From a virus, in IMG/VR virus record IMGVR_UViG_3300028388_004019, positions 1 to 64,000 of that record: DNA of 64,000 nt; one strand, written 5' to 3'. Below are positions 18,967 through 27,723 of the stretch, piece by piece; position 1 is the stretch's first letter; every line of letters begins with the position of its first letter. Made by a program: the position numbers and the translations under genes. A model generated the notes under the pieces. The model ran no database searches and had not been told where the DNA came from. It was given only the letters and a program-made list of their open reading frames with translations.

Positions 18967-20628
18967 TTAGAAATAAAAATCTAAAATATCATCTTTCACG
19001 TCCTCATTGTTGTCCCACACCAATCTTTTTTTATCCCAATAAGATTGTCTATGTATGATTTTCCCATTTGGAAACTCTTTTTTCATCTTTGGTAACTCAA
19101 TAACTCTCGCATCACTGAGTCGTTTTATACGGTTACCAATCTCCTCCAAAGCGTAGTTCCAATTTGAATTCAAGGTTTCATTGAACCTTCCTAACGCTTG
19201 AACATTGAGTGGTGTTGACCCTTTGAAATACCTGAACTCTACGGTGGCCCTCTCCTTACTGTTCACACTACCCTCACGGAGTGATATGATGAAACAGTTC
19301 GCCTGTTCTATATAAGTCCTTACACAATTGTTTTGATGAGCACTCTCCTCATTGTATTGTTCAGTATTGGTTAACAACACTGGATAGTAATCTAAGTGAG
19401 GACCCATGATAGGTTGTTGAATTTCTTCAATCATTGTTGTTGGGTAATTTCTTTCAATTCTACCTCTTCTATAACTTTGCAATAGACTCACCCACTCACT
19501 ATGTTCAGTATCGAACTGTGACTTTGTTCTCGCTCTTAACTTTACCTCAACATCATATTTGAGTAGGTCCTTTTTGAATCTAAGGTGGTCGTTAATTATT
19601 GACACCAAAGAATCTTCAACTTTTACCATCTCAGTACTATTAGTTTTACTATTGAAATCATTAATATAATCCACCAAACACCTTTTCTCTATATTCGATA
19701 ATTCAACGTCAGGTAAATAGGAGACGTCACCAGTGGAAGTACATCTGTCATTATAAAACTGTAATTCTAACATATTGAAAAAGTCCACACCCAATAAATT
19801 ATAAAAGAAACTAAGAGAATAGAAGTTAACATGTTTATCTGAGTTCAACAACTTACGAACCTTCTTACCATTATAACCTTTATCTTTCATAAACGCATCA
19901 ACCACTGAACCACTCTTCTTCAATAAAGATTTTTTAATTGGTATTGGTAAGAACTTATAAGGATTATCAGGTAATTTGAAATCATTGATTTTATAATATA
20001 ATTTGAAATATTCATCAACGAGTGTACTGATGTCACCAATAACCTGTTGTTCAATACCCAAAGTCTTATTAAACACATCTATTACTTCCCAAAATATCTT
20101 CCATCCGTGTTTGGTATCCATCACCATCGCATTCTTTCCCGACAATGAAACTTCATTAACACTATTAACAATAGATGATAATATTCCCTGAATATGGTAC
20201 CAATTATTCGTTCTTACGTGCTTACCACGAACCTTACTCTTAGATGAGTTTCTACCACCACTATAAAAGTTTTTGTATTTCTTATTGTAGGTTATATATT
20301 GAACATATTTAGTCGTACCGAAATAAGCTTTACCGACCTTTCTGCCTTTGGAGAAGTTATACACCTTGAGAGAAATGGACTTTTCATTTTCTTCAACGAC
20401 AACGGTAACTCTCTCAATGAAGATACCTTTAGTCTTGTCCCCATAATATTGTTTGAGTTCCTCCTCATTCTTAAGGACAATCTTTTGTTTCTTTCTCCAA
20501 TAATCATCCTTCCTCTTCCGTGGAAATGGATAAGACTCGTCACCCTCTTCATAGTTGACTTCACAAGTATCATCATAGACCCACATCCATAGTGTCTCGT
20601 CCTGATATTTGTATAAAGGTTCTTTCAT
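18967..20628 (-). CDS. PcfJ-like domain protein
   Basis: 553 residues. The C-terminal third contains AHQNNCVRTYIEQANCFI, then SLREG, RATVEFRY and VQALGRFNETLN, which fit the PcfJ-like domain (invariant NC-V-Y, ISLR, TVE and a closing Q-GRxN). PcfJ proteins occur on conjugative plasmids and phages; their biochemical role is not established. The N-terminal two thirds are basic, Lys-rich and without a motif I know. It is a single-gene unit closed by a terminator. Confidence 0.75.
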   Translation of the reverse strand: MKEPLYKYQDETLWMWVYDDTCEVNYEEGDESYPFPRKRKDDYWRKKQKIVLKNEEELKQYYGDKTKGIFIERVTVVVEENEKSISLKVYNFSKGRKVGKAYFGTTKYVQYITYNKKYKNFYSGGRNSSKSKVRGKHVRTNNWYHIQGILSSIVNSVNEVSLSGKNAMVMDTKHGWKIFWEVIDVFNKTLGIEQQVIGDISTLVDEYFKLYYKINDFKLPDNPYKFLPIPIKKSLLKKSGSVVDAFMKDKGYNGKKVRKLLNSDKHVNFYSLSFFYNLLGVDFFNMLELQFYNDRCTSTGDVSYLPDVELSNIEKRCLVDYINDFNSKTNSTEMVKVEDSLVSIINDHLRFKKDLLKYDVEVKLRARTKSQFDTEHSEWVSLLQSYRRGRIERNYPTTMIEEIQQPIMGPHLDYYPVLLTNTEQYNEESAHQNNCVRTYIEQANCFIISLREGSVNSKERATVEFRYFKGSTPLNVQALGRFNETLNSNWNYALEEIGNRIKRLSDARVIELPKMKKEFPNGKIIHRQSYWDKKRLVWDNNEDVKDDILDFYF

Positions 20629-20655
20629 AGATTATTATTTACCCAAATTATAAGT

Positions 20656-20684
20656 AAAAAAAAAGAGGGAGACAACTCCCTCTT
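20656..20684 (-). terminator. Rho-independent terminator
   Basis: Stem AAGAGGGAG/CTCCCTCTT with T9 on the minus strand, just past the glycosyltransferase stop. Confidence 0.9.
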
Positions 20685-20691
20685 ATTAACA

Positions 20692-22122
20692 TTATATTAC
20701 ACCTCCAAAGTAATTTTTATTGGTAACCCAAATCTGATAACCTCTTCGTAATACTTCTCTACTAAAACCAATATCAAAGTCACCATCTTCATAATTGTCA
20801 ATAACTTTACCATATAAACCAACCATATTCGGAAGTATTGAAGATTTAAACATGATTATACCTGTCAGAAAACCAACACTGAAAGTTCCTCGTTTTTGGT
20901 AATTTCTTATCAGTACTTGATTTTCGTTTTCCACAACATAACCATCACTATCTGTCCTGAACCAAAAATTAACCCATTCGCTACCTTCACTCACAATCAT
21001 TGGTGAAAGTATATTTTTATCTTCCTCAATGAGGTATTTTAGAGACTCACGATTTCTAAAAATGTAGTTACAATCAAAGTTAATAATATAATCTACATTA
21101 TATTCCAAACTCTGTTTTATCGAAATATCTCTTTTCTCTGATTTTGATTTATTGACTTTATGTTTGGTGACACTCAAATAATCTGTTTCAAATTTTTCAA
21201 TAAATCTACTTATTTTATAATCATGTGAATCATCATCAAAGTATATTCTAAGATGGATATTATTTTTTGGATAATTCAAATATCTTATTTGGTCAAAAAC
21301 TTGGTCAATATCTTTCACTTCGAAATCTAAAAAAATATTGAATAAAAATTTATGTGTCTCTTGTTTGATGTCTTTGGATAAATAAAGTTCGTAATACATC
21401 TCATGAATCCTTTGTTTTACCGGTGATGGTCCATTCCCGTGTATGACAGAAGGTGTTGTCTCAGTAGTATTATTAATCACTTTATCCTTATGTACTATGA
21501 CATCATCTAATGCCAAATTCATTGTTTGAAACAACAATTGGTTGTGGTCCAAAACCATATTATCATTTTCATCACTCAAATAATAATTTGTGTAGAACTC
21601 CTGGTCGTCATCACTTTTTTCAATATTAACATCAACCAATTTCAATATGTGGTCACCATATCCGATGAATCCACCTGAATTCAAAAATCTATAATCACCA
21701 TCAATCTTAGGATATTCATCCACAAGGTCTTGATTGGGCCAACATGTTTTCTCAGCACTAAAGACCATTGGACTGTTAAAACTTCTGAACTTAGTCATAA
21801 TGTTTTTCGGACTATCATTGAATATGACATCATAAGAATCCGTAAACAGAATTACCGTGTTCTCTAAGTCGTACCAATCTTTAATTTCATCTCTCAAATA
21901 AATGATTTTTTGTGCACCACCTGGCTCTAATAATACTCCATTCTCAGCTGCACCACTTTCCCACGCCTGACCTAAACCCAATACCTTATATGGTATTTTA
22001 TTTCTTTTACACGTATCTTCAAACCTATCAAGGTTTTCATTCCTTTCTGTCGCAACAGTAATCACAACAAAACGGTCCACACCATCATAGTACGCATTTT
22101 CAATATTATCATATATTCCCAT
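20692..22122 (-). CDS. Collagen hydroxylysine glycosyltransferase, PLOD/LH3-type (GT plus accessory domain)
   Basis: 476 residues that track animal procollagen lysyl hydroxylases. Residues 1-240 match the glycosyltransferase domain: VITVATE (20-26), LGLGQAWESG (48-57), ILFTDSYDV with the metal-binding Asp pair D95/D98, FSAE (121-124), FLNSGGFIGYG (146-156), an Asp cluster 171-173 before QEFYTNYYL, and IHGNGP (227-232). Residues 250-476 match the second, accessory GT-A-like domain: LNYP, LIEEDKNILSPM, WVNFW, and a closing DFDIGFSREVLRRGYQIWV. The animal enzyme's third domain, the hydroxylase, is absent here but encoded at 46800-47429. Expected reaction: transfer of galactose and/or glucose from a UDP-sugar to hydroxylysine of collagen. 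Likely substrates: fibres A-C. Mimivirus L230 is the closest known precedent. Confidence 0.88.
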   Translation of the reverse strand: MGIYDNIENAYYDGVDRFVVITVATERNENLDRFEDTCKRNKIPYKVLGLGQAWESGAAENGVLLEPGGAQKIIYLRDEIKDWYDLENTVILFTDSYDVIFNDSPKNIMTKFRSFNSPMVFSAEKTCWPNQDLVDEYPKIDGDYRFLNSGGFIGYGDHILKLVDVNIEKSDDDQEFYTNYYLSDENDNMVLDHNQLLFQTMNLALDDVIVHKDKVINNTTETTPSVIHGNGPSPVKQRIHEMYYELYLSKDIKQETHKFLFNIFLDFEVKDIDQVFDQIRYLNYPKNNIHLRIYFDDDSHDYKISRFIEKFETDYLSVTKHKVNKSKSEKRDISIKQSLEYNVDYIINFDCNYIFRNRESLKYLIEEDKNILSPMIVSEGSEWVNFWFRTDSDGYVVENENQVLIRNYQKRGTFSVGFLTGIIMFKSSILPNMVGLYGKVIDNYEDGDFDIGFSREVLRRGYQIWVTNKNYFGGVI

Positions 22123-22154
22123 AAGACAGTTTTATGGAAAAATAAGATAAGTTT

Positions 22155-22439
22155 CTAATTAAGAAATATTTTACCGTAGGAAGTTTCAAAATAGGGTTCA
22201 ACAATAGATACTACATCCTCTTCAGGTTGCATGTGGTTGAGTTCGAGAATAATCCCTATCATCTGTTTTTGAGTGAGTTCAATGTCCTCACCCTTATCAA
22301 AGTTTTCATTGGCAGTTTTTTCCACCTCATCGAAAAAATCTTGTGGCTCAGCAACACCAATCAACTTCTGAAGTTCATCAGGATTGTCAGTAAAAAACTT
22401 TACAAAATTACTTACGTATATTTGGACATCTACATTCAT
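22155..22439 (-). CDS. Hypothetical acidic protein (94 aa)
   Basis: An intact frame from ATG, helical and acidic, no recognised motif. It lies 32 bases upstream of the glycosyltransferase start, so the two may share a message, but no functional link is visible. Confidence 0.7.
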   Translation of the reverse strand: MNVDVQIYVSNFVKFFTDNPDELQKLIGVAEPQDFFDEVEKTANENFDKGEDIELTQKQMIGIILELNHMQPEEDVVSIVEPYFETSYGKIFLN

Positions 22440-22450
22440 ACTACAAATAT

Positions 22451-22480
22451 AAAAAAAGTCAGGAGAATGTCCTGACTTTT
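22451..22480 (-). terminator. Rho-independent terminator
   Basis: Perfect 11-bp stem (AAAAGTCAGGA / TCCTGACTTTT) with loop GAATG, T-rich on the minus strand, immediately after the LRR gene. Confidence 0.92.
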
Positions 22481-22486
22481 ACTAAA

Positions 22487-23839
22487 TTATCTTGAGATAA
22501 ACACACCCTCTTCCGCCAACTTCTCAACTGCTTCAGGTAGCTTAAGTTGACTGTTACCTTGGATGTTGATTACCTTCAAATTCGGTAATTTTGCAATATC
22601 CTCAGGGATAGTCTTTAAGTTAGGGTTGTTAGGAATTGAAAGGAACTGTAAGTTTTCCAATTGACCAATGGACTTTGGAAGTGATTTAAGAATACCTTCA
22701 AAGTGAACCGCCATCAAGTTTTTGTAATCACCCAATTTCTCAGGAATATCCAAAGCCAATTCTTTTACATCTTCACTTCTATATCCGTAACCACCACTAC
22801 TCTTAGTGAAGTCAAACGAAGTGATGTCTTTCGGTAAGTTTTGGAACAACTCATCGAAACCGTAAAGTGCAATATACTTAGAAGACGCATCTCTTGGGTA
22901 ATCGATATTTACCTTCTTACCGTCCATGGAAGTCATCCCCTTAGCAAATTCAGGTTTGAACGTATCTTTCAACTCAGGATTTGAATTTAAGAAACTAATC
23001 AAATCGATAGTACGGTCGTTAGCGTCCATAAACTGATTTGATGGGAAGTGGAATTGGTATCTCTTCGCTGGAAGACCCGATACCTGACCAACCTTAGGAC
23101 CACCTGACATAAACTCTTCAGCTTTGTTAGGTAGAATAACATATAATGGACCACTCTTAATGTAGTGGTTAAACATTGAACCACCAGGAGATGATGTACA
23201 CCATCCTGATTCACCCTTACCAGGCTTTTGGTCGTTACCACCGTAGAAACATGCCGCGTCCTTACCTAATTGACTTGAATCACTAATTCTAACAACAGTC
23301 CAATTAGCACCTCTGAATATTACCTCACCACCTGGGTGGTCGTAAGTCTTAGCAGCTTCTTCTTTCTCATCTTTAGTTGCCTTAGTCTTCTCCAAAGAGA
23401 ATGGTAACATCAAATCGTTAAGTCTTTCAATACTAATCTTATTGATATCACGGTATTCACGTTCCAACTTATTTTTGAACCTCTCGAACTTTTCCAAGTC
23501 CTGAGTTACCTTATATAAATCTTCAAAAAACAAACGTAACTTTTCTTTCTTCTCAGCTTTGAATGCTGGTGTACCGTAGTCGGCCTCAATATTCGGCTCA
23601 ATCTGTAGGAATTGTCTTAATAACCAATTCACATACTTACCTGCCTTTTTGATGTTATCTCCATCCTTACGTGTTGTAGGGTCAGCGGAGATAATCTTAT
23701 CAAATTCCTCCTTACTCATACGAGCAGGTTTTACTTTGTCACCTTTCTTTTTCGGCTCTGTATAAGTCTTCAACAAAAGCTCGTAACGACCTTGTTCAAG
23801 AATTACTGTCTTTACTATATTACTAAACTTAATTGCCAT
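22487..23839 (-). CDS. Phage protein with C-terminal leucine-rich repeats
   Basis: 450 residues. The N-terminal start (MAIKFSNIVKTVILEQGRYE) is basic and helical. A middle region has GWCTSSPGGSMFNHYI and GPLYVILP, a WCT...Y..GPLY pattern I have seen in uncharacterised large-phage proteins. The last about 130 residues are leucine-rich repeats (LPKSIGQLENLQFLSIPNN, IPEDIAKLPNLKVINIQGN). LRRs bind proteins; the partner is unknown. It is possibly a virion or host-interaction protein. Confidence 0.75.
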   Translation of the reverse strand: MAIKFSNIVKTVILEQGRYELLLKTYTEPKKKGDKVKPARMSKEEFDKIISADPTTRKDGDNIKKAGKYVNWLLRQFLQIEPNIEADYGTPAFKAEKKEKLRLFFEDLYKVTQDLEKFERFKNKLEREYRDINKISIERLNDLMLPFSLEKTKATKDEKEEAAKTYDHPGGEVIFRGANWTVVRISDSSQLGKDAACFYGGNDQKPGKGESGWCTSSPGGSMFNHYIKSGPLYVILPNKAEEFMSGGPKVGQVSGLPAKRYQFHFPSNQFMDANDRTIDLISFLNSNPELKDTFKPEFAKGMTSMDGKKVNIDYPRDASSKYIALYGFDELFQNLPKDITSFDFTKSSGGYGYRSEDVKELALDIPEKLGDYKNLMAVHFEGILKSLPKSIGQLENLQFLSIPNNPNLKTIPEDIAKLPNLKVINIQGNSQLKLPEAVEKLAEEGVFISR

Positions 23840-23853
23840 AGTGTTTGTTTTTC

Positions 23854-23863
23854 TTATAAATAT
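23854..23863 (-). promoter_or_regulatory. ATATTTATAA motif before the LRR gene
   Basis: Sense-strand ATATTTATAA 15 bases before the ATG; same family as those before fibres B and C and the tail genes. Confidence 0.35.
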
Positions 23864-23916
23864 ATGAATAAATAAAAGATTCTATCTTACAACACCACAA
23901 AGATAAAGAAAAGGTT

Positions 23917-24816
23917 TTAGATATCCAAAGTAGTTTGACCCTTTTCTACCTCCTTATATGAACTCAGACCTTCAACTTCGTAGTTCATAATCAATAGTTC
24001 GGTTCCTTTCGATTGAGCCTTTCCACTACTTGCACCTGCAGCTTTGGAGAAGTCCTTAGTGACCCAAGCATGACTCTCCTTTGGGAACCATTGATGTAGA
24101 AGGTCGAAATCATAATAAGATAAAGAATACTTAGACTCAACTTCTGATAATACGTTGGCAAGTCTTTCATGGTCGTCACGGTCAAAATCATGGTTAGAAT
24201 AATAGTTTTCAGTTTTCCAATATGGTGGGTCCAAATAGATATATGTCGTTGGTGAGTCGTACTTCTTAATAACCTCAGCAAAGTCCATGTTCTCAACATG
24301 AGTAATTGACAAGAACTTCTTTACCCACTTCTCATTCCTCAACTTATCACGGAAGGTCAAGAACTTAGATTTATACTTACCTTTAAGGTCAATAAACTTA
24401 GACGATTCAGGTTTACTACCACTGAAAACTGAAGTAAGGATATAGGCATACTTCGCAGCAACCTCATAGTCAGGACCGTTCACCTCAAACCCATCAGCAA
24501 AGATTTCACTCTGAAATTGTTCAAACTGTAAACGATAGATTGCTGGTGTCGGGAACTCTCCCTTCTGTTGACAAGGGATTGCCTCAACAGCCTTCAACAA
24601 CTCTGTAGGGTTTTGAATACATTGAAACAAATTATAATTCAACGGATTGAAGTCATTGTACACAACCCTTTTTAAGTTTGGATACTTTTCCATATCCATG
24701 TTATAGAAACACCAAAACATTCCACCGAATGTCTCAACATACGTCTCCATATCTTGTGGGTAATAGTCCACAATCCATTTTCCAATTCTACTTTTTCCTC
24801 CGATATATGATAGCAT
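23917..24816 (-). CDS. dam: DNA adenine-N6 methyltransferase, Dam/D12 class
   Basis: 299 residues starting MLSYIGGKSRIGKWI (SAM-binding FxGGK-type motif I), with VYNDFNPLNYNLF (acidic motif for the SAM ribose/amine) and the catalytic DPPY in YIYLDPPYW near residue 198. This order is D12 (alpha-class) methylase. The target is probably GATC or a related site, protecting phage DNA from host or rival nucleases. It is an orphan here: no nuclease gene adjoins it, and it is unrelated to the methylase at 39501. Confidence 0.9.
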   Translation of the reverse strand: MLSYIGGKSRIGKWIVDYYPQDMETYVETFGGMFWCFYNMDMEKYPNLKRVVYNDFNPLNYNLFQCIQNPTELLKAVEAIPCQQKGEFPTPAIYRLQFEQFQSEIFADGFEVNGPDYEVAAKYAYILTSVFSGSKPESSKFIDLKGKYKSKFLTFRDKLRNEKWVKKFLSITHVENMDFAEVIKKYDSPTTYIYLDPPYWKTENYYSNHDFDRDDHERLANVLSEVESKYSLSYYDFDLLHQWFPKESHAWVTKDFSKAAGASSGKAQSKGTELLIMNYEVEGLSSYKEVEKGQTTLDI

Positions 24817-24874
24817 AAAAAATCCTTTTCCACAAATATAGTAAATAAAAACGGAAAAGGCAAATCTTAAAATG

Positions 24875-24896
24875 AAAAAACCCCTCCGAAGAGGGG
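24875..24896 (-). terminator. Rho-independent terminator, copy 1 of a duplicated element
   Basis: Stem CCCCTC/GAGGGG with TTCG loop and T6 on the minus strand. The 22 bases are identical to 25802-25823. Confidence 0.9.
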
Positions 24897-24902
24897 ATTT
24901 GT

Positions 24903-25745
24903 TTAGTTTGTTCTCATAAATTTAACTCTCCTACCGTCACTATAAAGAACAATATAAACTTTATTTGGTTCTATATAATCAACATCACGTCCCAATAAAT
25001 CATAATAACCAACCACACTTACCTTATCTAAATCAGTTTGTGTTATCTTCTTGATAGATACTGACTTGAACTCCAAACATACATTTAATTTTTTGAATGC
25101 CCAAGTATCAATTCCTGTACACTTATTATAAATCATAGGGATAATGAAGTATCGACCTGAGTCTTTGAAGGTATAATCCAAAACTCTCTCAGAACGGATA
25201 CTATAATATTCAATAAGTTCATCATCCCAACTGTAAGTAAAATACAATGTTGAATCATCAACTTCTTTCCATTCTTTATTACTTAAACTATCAATCCATC
25301 CATCACCTTTATATATTGTGTAGTAATATTCGATACAGGTGTCTTTTCGGTCCTCCAACTCAAACGTATAATACTTACAATTCTTTGCTCCGATATTATA
25401 ACCATAACCTAATTTATTAAACACGGTAACATCAACCTCAACTGTAAATACAGTATCACACTTTTCACATTCGTTAAAAACATTGAGTCTCATTTGATAT
25501 TTTCCTTTACCAAATGAAACACCAGTGTACCCACCCCAATCTTCAAGAGTGTCCACCTTATCTAACTGATAATCATATACTGTGAAATAATAATACCAAC
25601 ACTCATCAGAATGCATGTTGGTTTGAAAATACATATCATTGGCTTGTTGTTGAACCTTCTTGAATGTGATGCCAGAAAAATCACATTTGGACCACCCTGT
25701 TATCGACGTAAACAAAATGGTGAGTAATAAGACTAATTTTTTCAT
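24903..25745 (-). CDS. Secreted protein with T9SS-like C-terminal sorting tail
   Basis: I start at the ATG giving MKKLVLLLTILFTSITGWSKC, a clean signal peptide; the upstream extension would bury it. The mature part has several Cys (CEKCD, KCTG) and strand-rich repeats. The last about 40 residues (YYDLLGRDVDYIEPNKVYIV, then LYSDGRRVKFMRTN) fit the type A sorting domain of Bacteroidetes type IX secretion: a D-L-x-GR motif, hydrophobic YIV, then basic end. I infer export to the host surface through the host T9SS during infection. Function beyond that is unknown; it may alter adhesion or block other phages. Confidence 0.8.
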   Translation of the reverse strand: MKKLVLLLTILFTSITGWSKCDFSGITFKKVQQQANDMYFQTNMHSDECWYYYFTVYDYQLDKVDTLEDWGGYTGVSFGKGKYQMRLNVFNECEKCDTVFTVEVDVTVFNKLGYGYNIGAKNCKYYTFELEDRKDTCIEYYYTIYKGDGWIDSLSNKEWKEVDDSTLYFTYSWDDELIEYYSIRSERVLDYTFKDSGRYFIIPMIYNKCTGIDTWAFKKLNVCLEFKSVSIKKITQTDLDKVSVVGYYDLLGRDVDYIEPNKVYIVLYSDGRRVKFMRTN

Positions 25746-25801
25746 GACCACAAAAGTAACCTTAAAAGAATAGAAGGACAATCATTAGTGTGTCATAAAA
25801 T

Positions 25802-25833
25802 AAAAAACCCCTCCGAAGAGGGGTTTTTTTTTT
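25802..25833. terminator. Bidirectional terminator, copy 2 of a duplicated element
   Basis: Stem AACCCCTC/GAGGGGTT with CGAA loop; T10 on the plus strand and T6 on the minus strand. Shares 22 identical bases with 24875-24896, framing the secreted-protein gene. Confidence 0.9.
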
Positions 25834-25835
25834 GG

Positions 25836-26048
25836 TTACTTTTGGATTTTACTCATAACCCAGGCCTTTAAGATGTCCCAGTTACGTGTAGCAAATACAC
25901 CGAATGAGAAACCTGCCCAAATCTTGTATCCCATAGCCCATAAGACTAAACCGATAAGAAGACCTAAAATACCTTCAACACCGTTCGATACAATCCAGTT
26001 TTTACATACCGCAAAAACCATTTTAATAAAGTCTAATACTTTTTTCAT
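25836..26048 (-). CDS. Small membrane protein (70 aa)
   Basis: MKKVLDFIKMVFAVCKNW then one or two hydrophobic segments (GILGLLIGLVLWAMGYKIWAG) and a basic tail. The size and layout would suit a holin or other small inner-membrane phage protein, but the endolysin is about 9 kb away, so a lysis role is only a guess. A TATTTATT motif lies upstream at 26066-26074. Confidence 0.72.
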   Translation of the reverse strand: MKKVLDFIKMVFAVCKNWIVSNGVEGILGLLIGLVLWAMGYKIWAGFSFGVFATRNWDILKAWVMSKIQK

Positions 26049-26065
26049 AATAGTACTGTTTTAAA

Positions 26066-26074
26066 AATAAATAC
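26066..26074 (-). promoter_or_regulatory. GTATTTATT motif
   Basis: Candidate promoter element 18 bases before the ATG of the 70-residue membrane protein. Confidence 0.3.
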
Positions 26075-26103
26075 TCCAAAACCTCAGAATGTTGATTTCT
26101 TAG

Positions 26104-26112
26104 ATATTTATT
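26104..26112 (+). promoter_or_regulatory. ATATTTATT motif (plus strand)
   Basis: Same motif class, on the sense strand of the plus-strand gene at 26151, 38 bases upstream. Confidence 0.3.
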
Positions 26113-26150
26113 GTTAAGTTAATGTAAATAAACTGTAAAAAAAAGTCGTT

Positions 26151-26489
26151 ATGAAACAAATATTTATAACCCTATTCCTTTTAATCGGTCTATCCTCATT
26201 CGGTCAAACAGTTTCCATTACAGACTGGGATAACAACAACGTTGAAGAATATGTTAAGTGGTCTGAAGAAGGGTACAAATTAGAATCTGGCAGTATGATT
26301 GCTGGAAAATTCCACGGTACATTTATCTCTTACTACCCTGACGGAACAATCAGAGTAAAAGCACAATTCAAAAACGGTAGTAAAGAAGGTGTATGGAAAT
26401 ACTTTAATAAAAATGGTGATATCACTCACCGTATCGTATACCAAGAAAATAAAAGGATACAAGCGTCAGAGACTCGTTATTTCGAATAA
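26151..26489 (+). CDS. Secreted YwqK/MORN-like repeat protein
   Basis: 112 residues with a signal peptide (MKQIFITLFLLIGLSSFGQ). After it come MORN-like repeats: GKFHGTFISYYPDGTIRVKAQFKNG and KEGVWKYFNKNGDI are consecutive segments of the YwqK type (Y-x-x-G-x-x-x-x-x-x-x-x-NG-x-x-G-x-W). Such repeats are abundant in Bacteroidetes periplasmic and surface proteins. The role in a phage is unknown; it may be a captured host gene. It is a plus-strand gene, possibly terminated by the hairpin at 26526. Confidence 0.82.
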   Translation: MKQIFITLFLLIGLSSFGQTVSITDWDNNNVEEYVKWSEEGYKLESGSMIAGKFHGTFISYYPDGTIRVKAQFKNGSKEGVWKYFNKNGDITHRIVYQENKRIQASETRYFE

Positions 26490-26635
26490 CAGTTCTTATA
26501 TGGACGACATGAAGCTTTCTGAGAGAACCCCATATCTTTACATGGGGTTTTTTCACAATAGGACTTACTCATCTTTCTCTCAGTGAGTTCCTCCTCTATA
26601 TACTTTTTCAATACGTTTCTTATTATATCTTCCAT
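26477..26635 (-). CDS. Small Cys-rich phage protein (52 aa)
   Basis: Too short for routine ORF lists. ATG at 26635, protein MEDIIRNVLKKYIEEELTER then a Cys-containing tail with KTPCKDMGFSQKASCRPYKN. I recall a closely similar PCK-x-MGFS-x-x-ASC tail in many large-phage proteins, which argues that this is real. Its 3' end overlaps the YwqK-like gene by 13 bases on the opposite strand. Possible metal- or nucleic-acid-binding. Confidence 0.65.
   Translation of the reverse strand: MEDIIRNVLKKYIEEELTERKMSKSYCEKTPCKDMGFSQKASCRPYKNCYSK
26526..26553 (+). terminator. Possible terminator for the YwqK-like gene
   Basis: AACCCCAT/ATGGGGTT stem with a 9-base loop and T6 on the plus strand. It lies inside the opposite-strand small Cys-rich gene, so it may be partly coincidental. 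Confidence 0.5.
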
Positions 26636-26652
26636 ATAAAGATAAATATATT

Positions 26653-26793
26653 ATGGCAGAAAAAGAATGTTCACAGTGTAAAGAGAATCTAAACGGAATA
26701 CAAAAAGGTATGTTAGTCCTTTCTATTTATATTCTCATGGCTTCAGTTTACGGAACTATTAAGTTGTTCGAACTAGCCATGACTTGGTTCTAA
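26653..26793 (+). CDS. Small membrane protein with CxxC (46 aa)
   Basis: [20 protein letters not shown] is followed by one membrane segment ([19 protein letters not shown]). The Cys pair near the N-terminus could bind zinc. The stop lies inside the 3' end of the dnaJ gene on the other strand (21-base convergent overlap). Unknown role. Confidence 0.6.
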   Translation: MAEKECSQCKENLNGIQKGMLVLSIYILMASVYGTIKLFELAMTWF

Positions 26794-27723
26794 AGACTCT
26801 TCACGAGTTACACTCAACTTAATAAAAAGGTCACCCTTCATATTTTGAATGTTAAACCCTTTACCCCTCACTCGTAGGGGTTTTTCTGTATCCAATACCT
26901 GAGGCAATGGAATACTAATCTTTGAATCGGGGTGTGGGACCTCAATCTTTTCCATACTCATAAAATCATTAACATTGACCTTATGGTGATATACTAAATC
27001 ATTGTTTATCTTTTCAAAACCTTCACCCTTAACCATATTGACTTTAAGAATTAGGTCACCAATACCTCTACCAGGGTAAAAGTCACCCTTCTGTTGTAAT
27101 CTTAGGAAGTCACCACTATCCACATTTTTAGGAATGTTAACTTTTACATTTGTGAATACAGGTTTTGTCTTTTGACCACCACAAGTATAACATGGATTGA
27201 TAATTCTATAACCTTCACCTCTACATTGAGGACAGTCAGATTCCACCACCTGAGCAAACATACCTGAACCGAATTTCTGTCTTACCCTACCGTGACCTTG
27301 ACAGGTACCACAAACTTCTCGGTCACCACCAACACCTTTACAAGTTTCACAACTACCTCTTACTTGATAACTTAATTCACGTTCCACACCATTGTAGGAT
27401 TCCACAGGATTAATATCAATGTTGATAATCTTATCAGGTGCTTGAGGTTTACGTCTTTGTCGTGTTTGTGTTTGTTGGTTAAACATATTGAAGAAGTCCT
27501 CCATAGAACCTCCACCCCCACCAAATGGATTCGGATTATCGTATTGATTTTTCTTATTCTCATCACTCAGAACACCATAGGCTTCACCAATCTCTTTGAA
27601 CTTATCACCACCCTCAGGGTTTACATCTGGGTGATATTGTTTACTTAATTTTCTATACGCCTTTTTGATTTCGTCCTGAGACGCATCACGAGAGACACCT
27701 AAAATTTGATAATAATCTTTCAT
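26773..27723 (-). CDS. dnaJ: DnaJ (Hsp40) co-chaperone
   Basis: About 316 residues from ATG ([15 protein letters not shown]). J domain with HPD at about residue 32, a Gly/Phe-rich linker, then four zinc-binding repeats [24 protein letters not shown] and CYTCGGQK, and a C-terminal substrate domain. It is slightly shorter than host DnaJ but complete in order. It stimulates host DnaK; in a phage it may help fold very long fibres or assemble replication complexes. The ATG overlaps the ATG of the divergent gene in the four bases CATG (27721-27724). Confidence 0.92.
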   Translation of the reverse strand: MKDYYQILGVSRDASQDEIKKAYRKLSKQYHPDVNPEGGDKFKEIGEAYGVLSDENKKNQYDNPNPFGGGGGSMEDFFNMFNQQTQTRQRRKPQAPDKIINIDINPVESYNGVERELSYQVRGSCETCKGVGGDREVCGTCQGHGRVRQKFGSGMFAQVVESDCPQCRGEGYRIINPCYTCGGQKTKPVFTNVKVNIPKNVDSGDFLRLQQKGDFYPGRGIGDLILKVNMVKGEGFEKINNDLVYHHKVNVNDFMSMEKIEVPHPDSKISIPLPQVLDTEKPLRVRGKGFNIQNMKGDLFIKLSVTREESLEPSHG

